55,585 nucleotides of DNA. Origin: Acrasis kona. Lineage: Eukaryota; Heterolobosea; Eutetramitea; Acrasida; Acrasidae. How positions within the stretch are numbered: position 1 is the first letter of the stretch; every line of letters begins with the position of its first letter. Position numbers and translations under genes: made by a program. The notes below the pieces were generated by a model. It was not told where the DNA came from, did not search any database, and saw only the letters and a list, made by a program, of their open reading frames with translations. The DNA is taken from NCBI GenBank assembly GCA_026419775.2, contig JAOPGA020001401.1:1-55585 (forward strand), read 5' to 3'. Shown here piece after piece: positions 55,241 to 55,585 of the stretch.

Positions 55241-55458
55241 TTAACCGGTGCTTTGTTTTGCATTTTTCAATTTTTCTCTTTCTTCTATGAGCTTCTTGAC
55301 ACAGTCATTATACTTTGTGACTTCAGCTTTGCATTTTTCTTGATTGTAGTTGTTCCTTTCTAGACAAGTTTGAATCGGGCATGCGTATTTGTGACAAGGA
55401 TCTTTTGAACCATGTGTTGGTAAATCGTCGTCAGCAATAGATTGTGGAATTTTAGGTT
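55241..55458 (-). CDS. CMC4: CMC4-like twin CX9C protein, 5' exon unresolved
   Basis: The coding exon reads DPCHKYACPIQTCLERNNY followed by a second Cys pair (NQEKC...YNDC) and a Lys-rich tail to the stop at 55241. This matches human CMC4 (DPCQKQACEIQKCLQANSYM) and the CHCH fold, whose members are imported into the mitochondrial intermembrane space by MIA40. Length after the presumed acceptor at 55459 is 72 codons. No in-frame ATG exists in this exon, so a 5' exon must lie upstream; one candidate join from about 55519 (65-nt intron) is possible but unproven. Confidence 0.7.
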
Positions 55459-55585
55459 CTTGAACATTGTAAGACGATATAGTTTACAAAATTATATTTA
55501 TTGTCGATTACAAACAAAAGTACCGAACCAATATCTCGGATGCCAATAATAGATTTCTACTTGAAGACCATTGGGATCGTATCAT
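55459..55585. other. unresolved right edge, possible minus-strand exon
   Basis: The minus strand contains a strikingly protein-like stretch (GLQVEIYYWHPRYWFGTFVC) ending at 55498. Its frame is closed by TGA at 55584-55582, and no splice acceptor fits inside the window. Two other frames are open to the edge. I cannot assign an exon here without sequence beyond 55585. Confidence 0.25.

Noticed and set aside
1-55585. Transposons, LTR elements, viral remnants, CRISPR arrays, rRNA genes
   Set aside because: I looked for terminal repeats, polymerase or integrase motifs, regular spacer arrays and rRNA-like sequence and saw none. The only strong repeats lie inside coding sequence.

Overview
This window looks like nuclear DNA of a free-living heterolobosean protist, most likely Naegleria or a close relative. 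That assignment is an inference. It rests on dense protein genes on both strands, about 38 resolved GT-AG introns that are nearly all 33-50 nt long, almost no intergenic DNA, huge Thr-Pro/NHL/EGF and GCC2_GCC3-type surface proteins, and typical eukaryotic housekeeping genes (THOC3, PDK1, VPS18, LIS1, XPG, TMEM161, a KANSL1-like PEHE protein). I saw no transposon, retroelement, viral remnant, CRISPR array or bacterial-style operon.

Layout. 1-3 kb: a metallo-beta-lactamase-fold gene that runs off the left edge, a possible small surface protein, a tRNA-Ile(AAU) with nine extra bases in its D loop, and an unrecognised multi-exon gene. 3.9-15.1 kb: one giant gene (about 3,740 codons) for a cell-surface protein with about 36 NHL repeats, six EGF-like modules, a Thr-Pro stalk, a duplicated Ser/Thr-rich domain and a C-terminal membrane anchor. 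15.4-20.4 kb: an unrecognised small gene, a THEP1-like NTPase, a GT14-type glycosyltransferase and a cytochrome P450. 20.6-24.8 kb: a GCC2_GCC3 cysteine-rich receptor-like protein. 24.9-30.3 kb: an unknown alpha-solenoid protein, THOC3 and PDK1. 30.3-37.1 kb: a ferric-reductase/NOX-type oxidoreductase, a GH88 unsaturated glucuronyl hydrolase, a two-repeat Myb protein and a sphingosine-kinase-type lipid kinase. 37.4-46.7 kb: a very large VPS18 and a KANSL1-like NSL-complex scaffold. 47.5-55.6 kb: TMEM161, LIS1, a small mitochondrial-type protein, XPG nuclease and a CMC4-like twin-cysteine exon.

Themes. Several genes concern the cell surface and glycans (the giant adhesin-like protein, the GCC2_GCC3 protein, GT14, GH88), lipid and growth signalling (PDK1, lipid kinase), endolysosomal traffic and dynein (VPS18, LIS1), and mRNA export, chromatin and repair (THOC3, KANSL1-like, XPG). 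They are unlikely to be co-regulated as an operon; neighbours lie on both strands and are packed by tail-to-tail and head-to-head contacts. The tightest are one base between the stop codons of TMEM161 and LIS1, and 33 bp between the start codons of THOC3 and the solenoid gene.

Two points deserve most attention. Five apparent single-base +1 frame displacements occur in four otherwise intact genes; they may be assembly errors, real lesions or frameshifting. VPS18 carries an insertion of about 270 residues inside its solenoid. Exon structures were worked out by eye from splice sites and checked by reading-frame arithmetic; no transcript data or database search was available.
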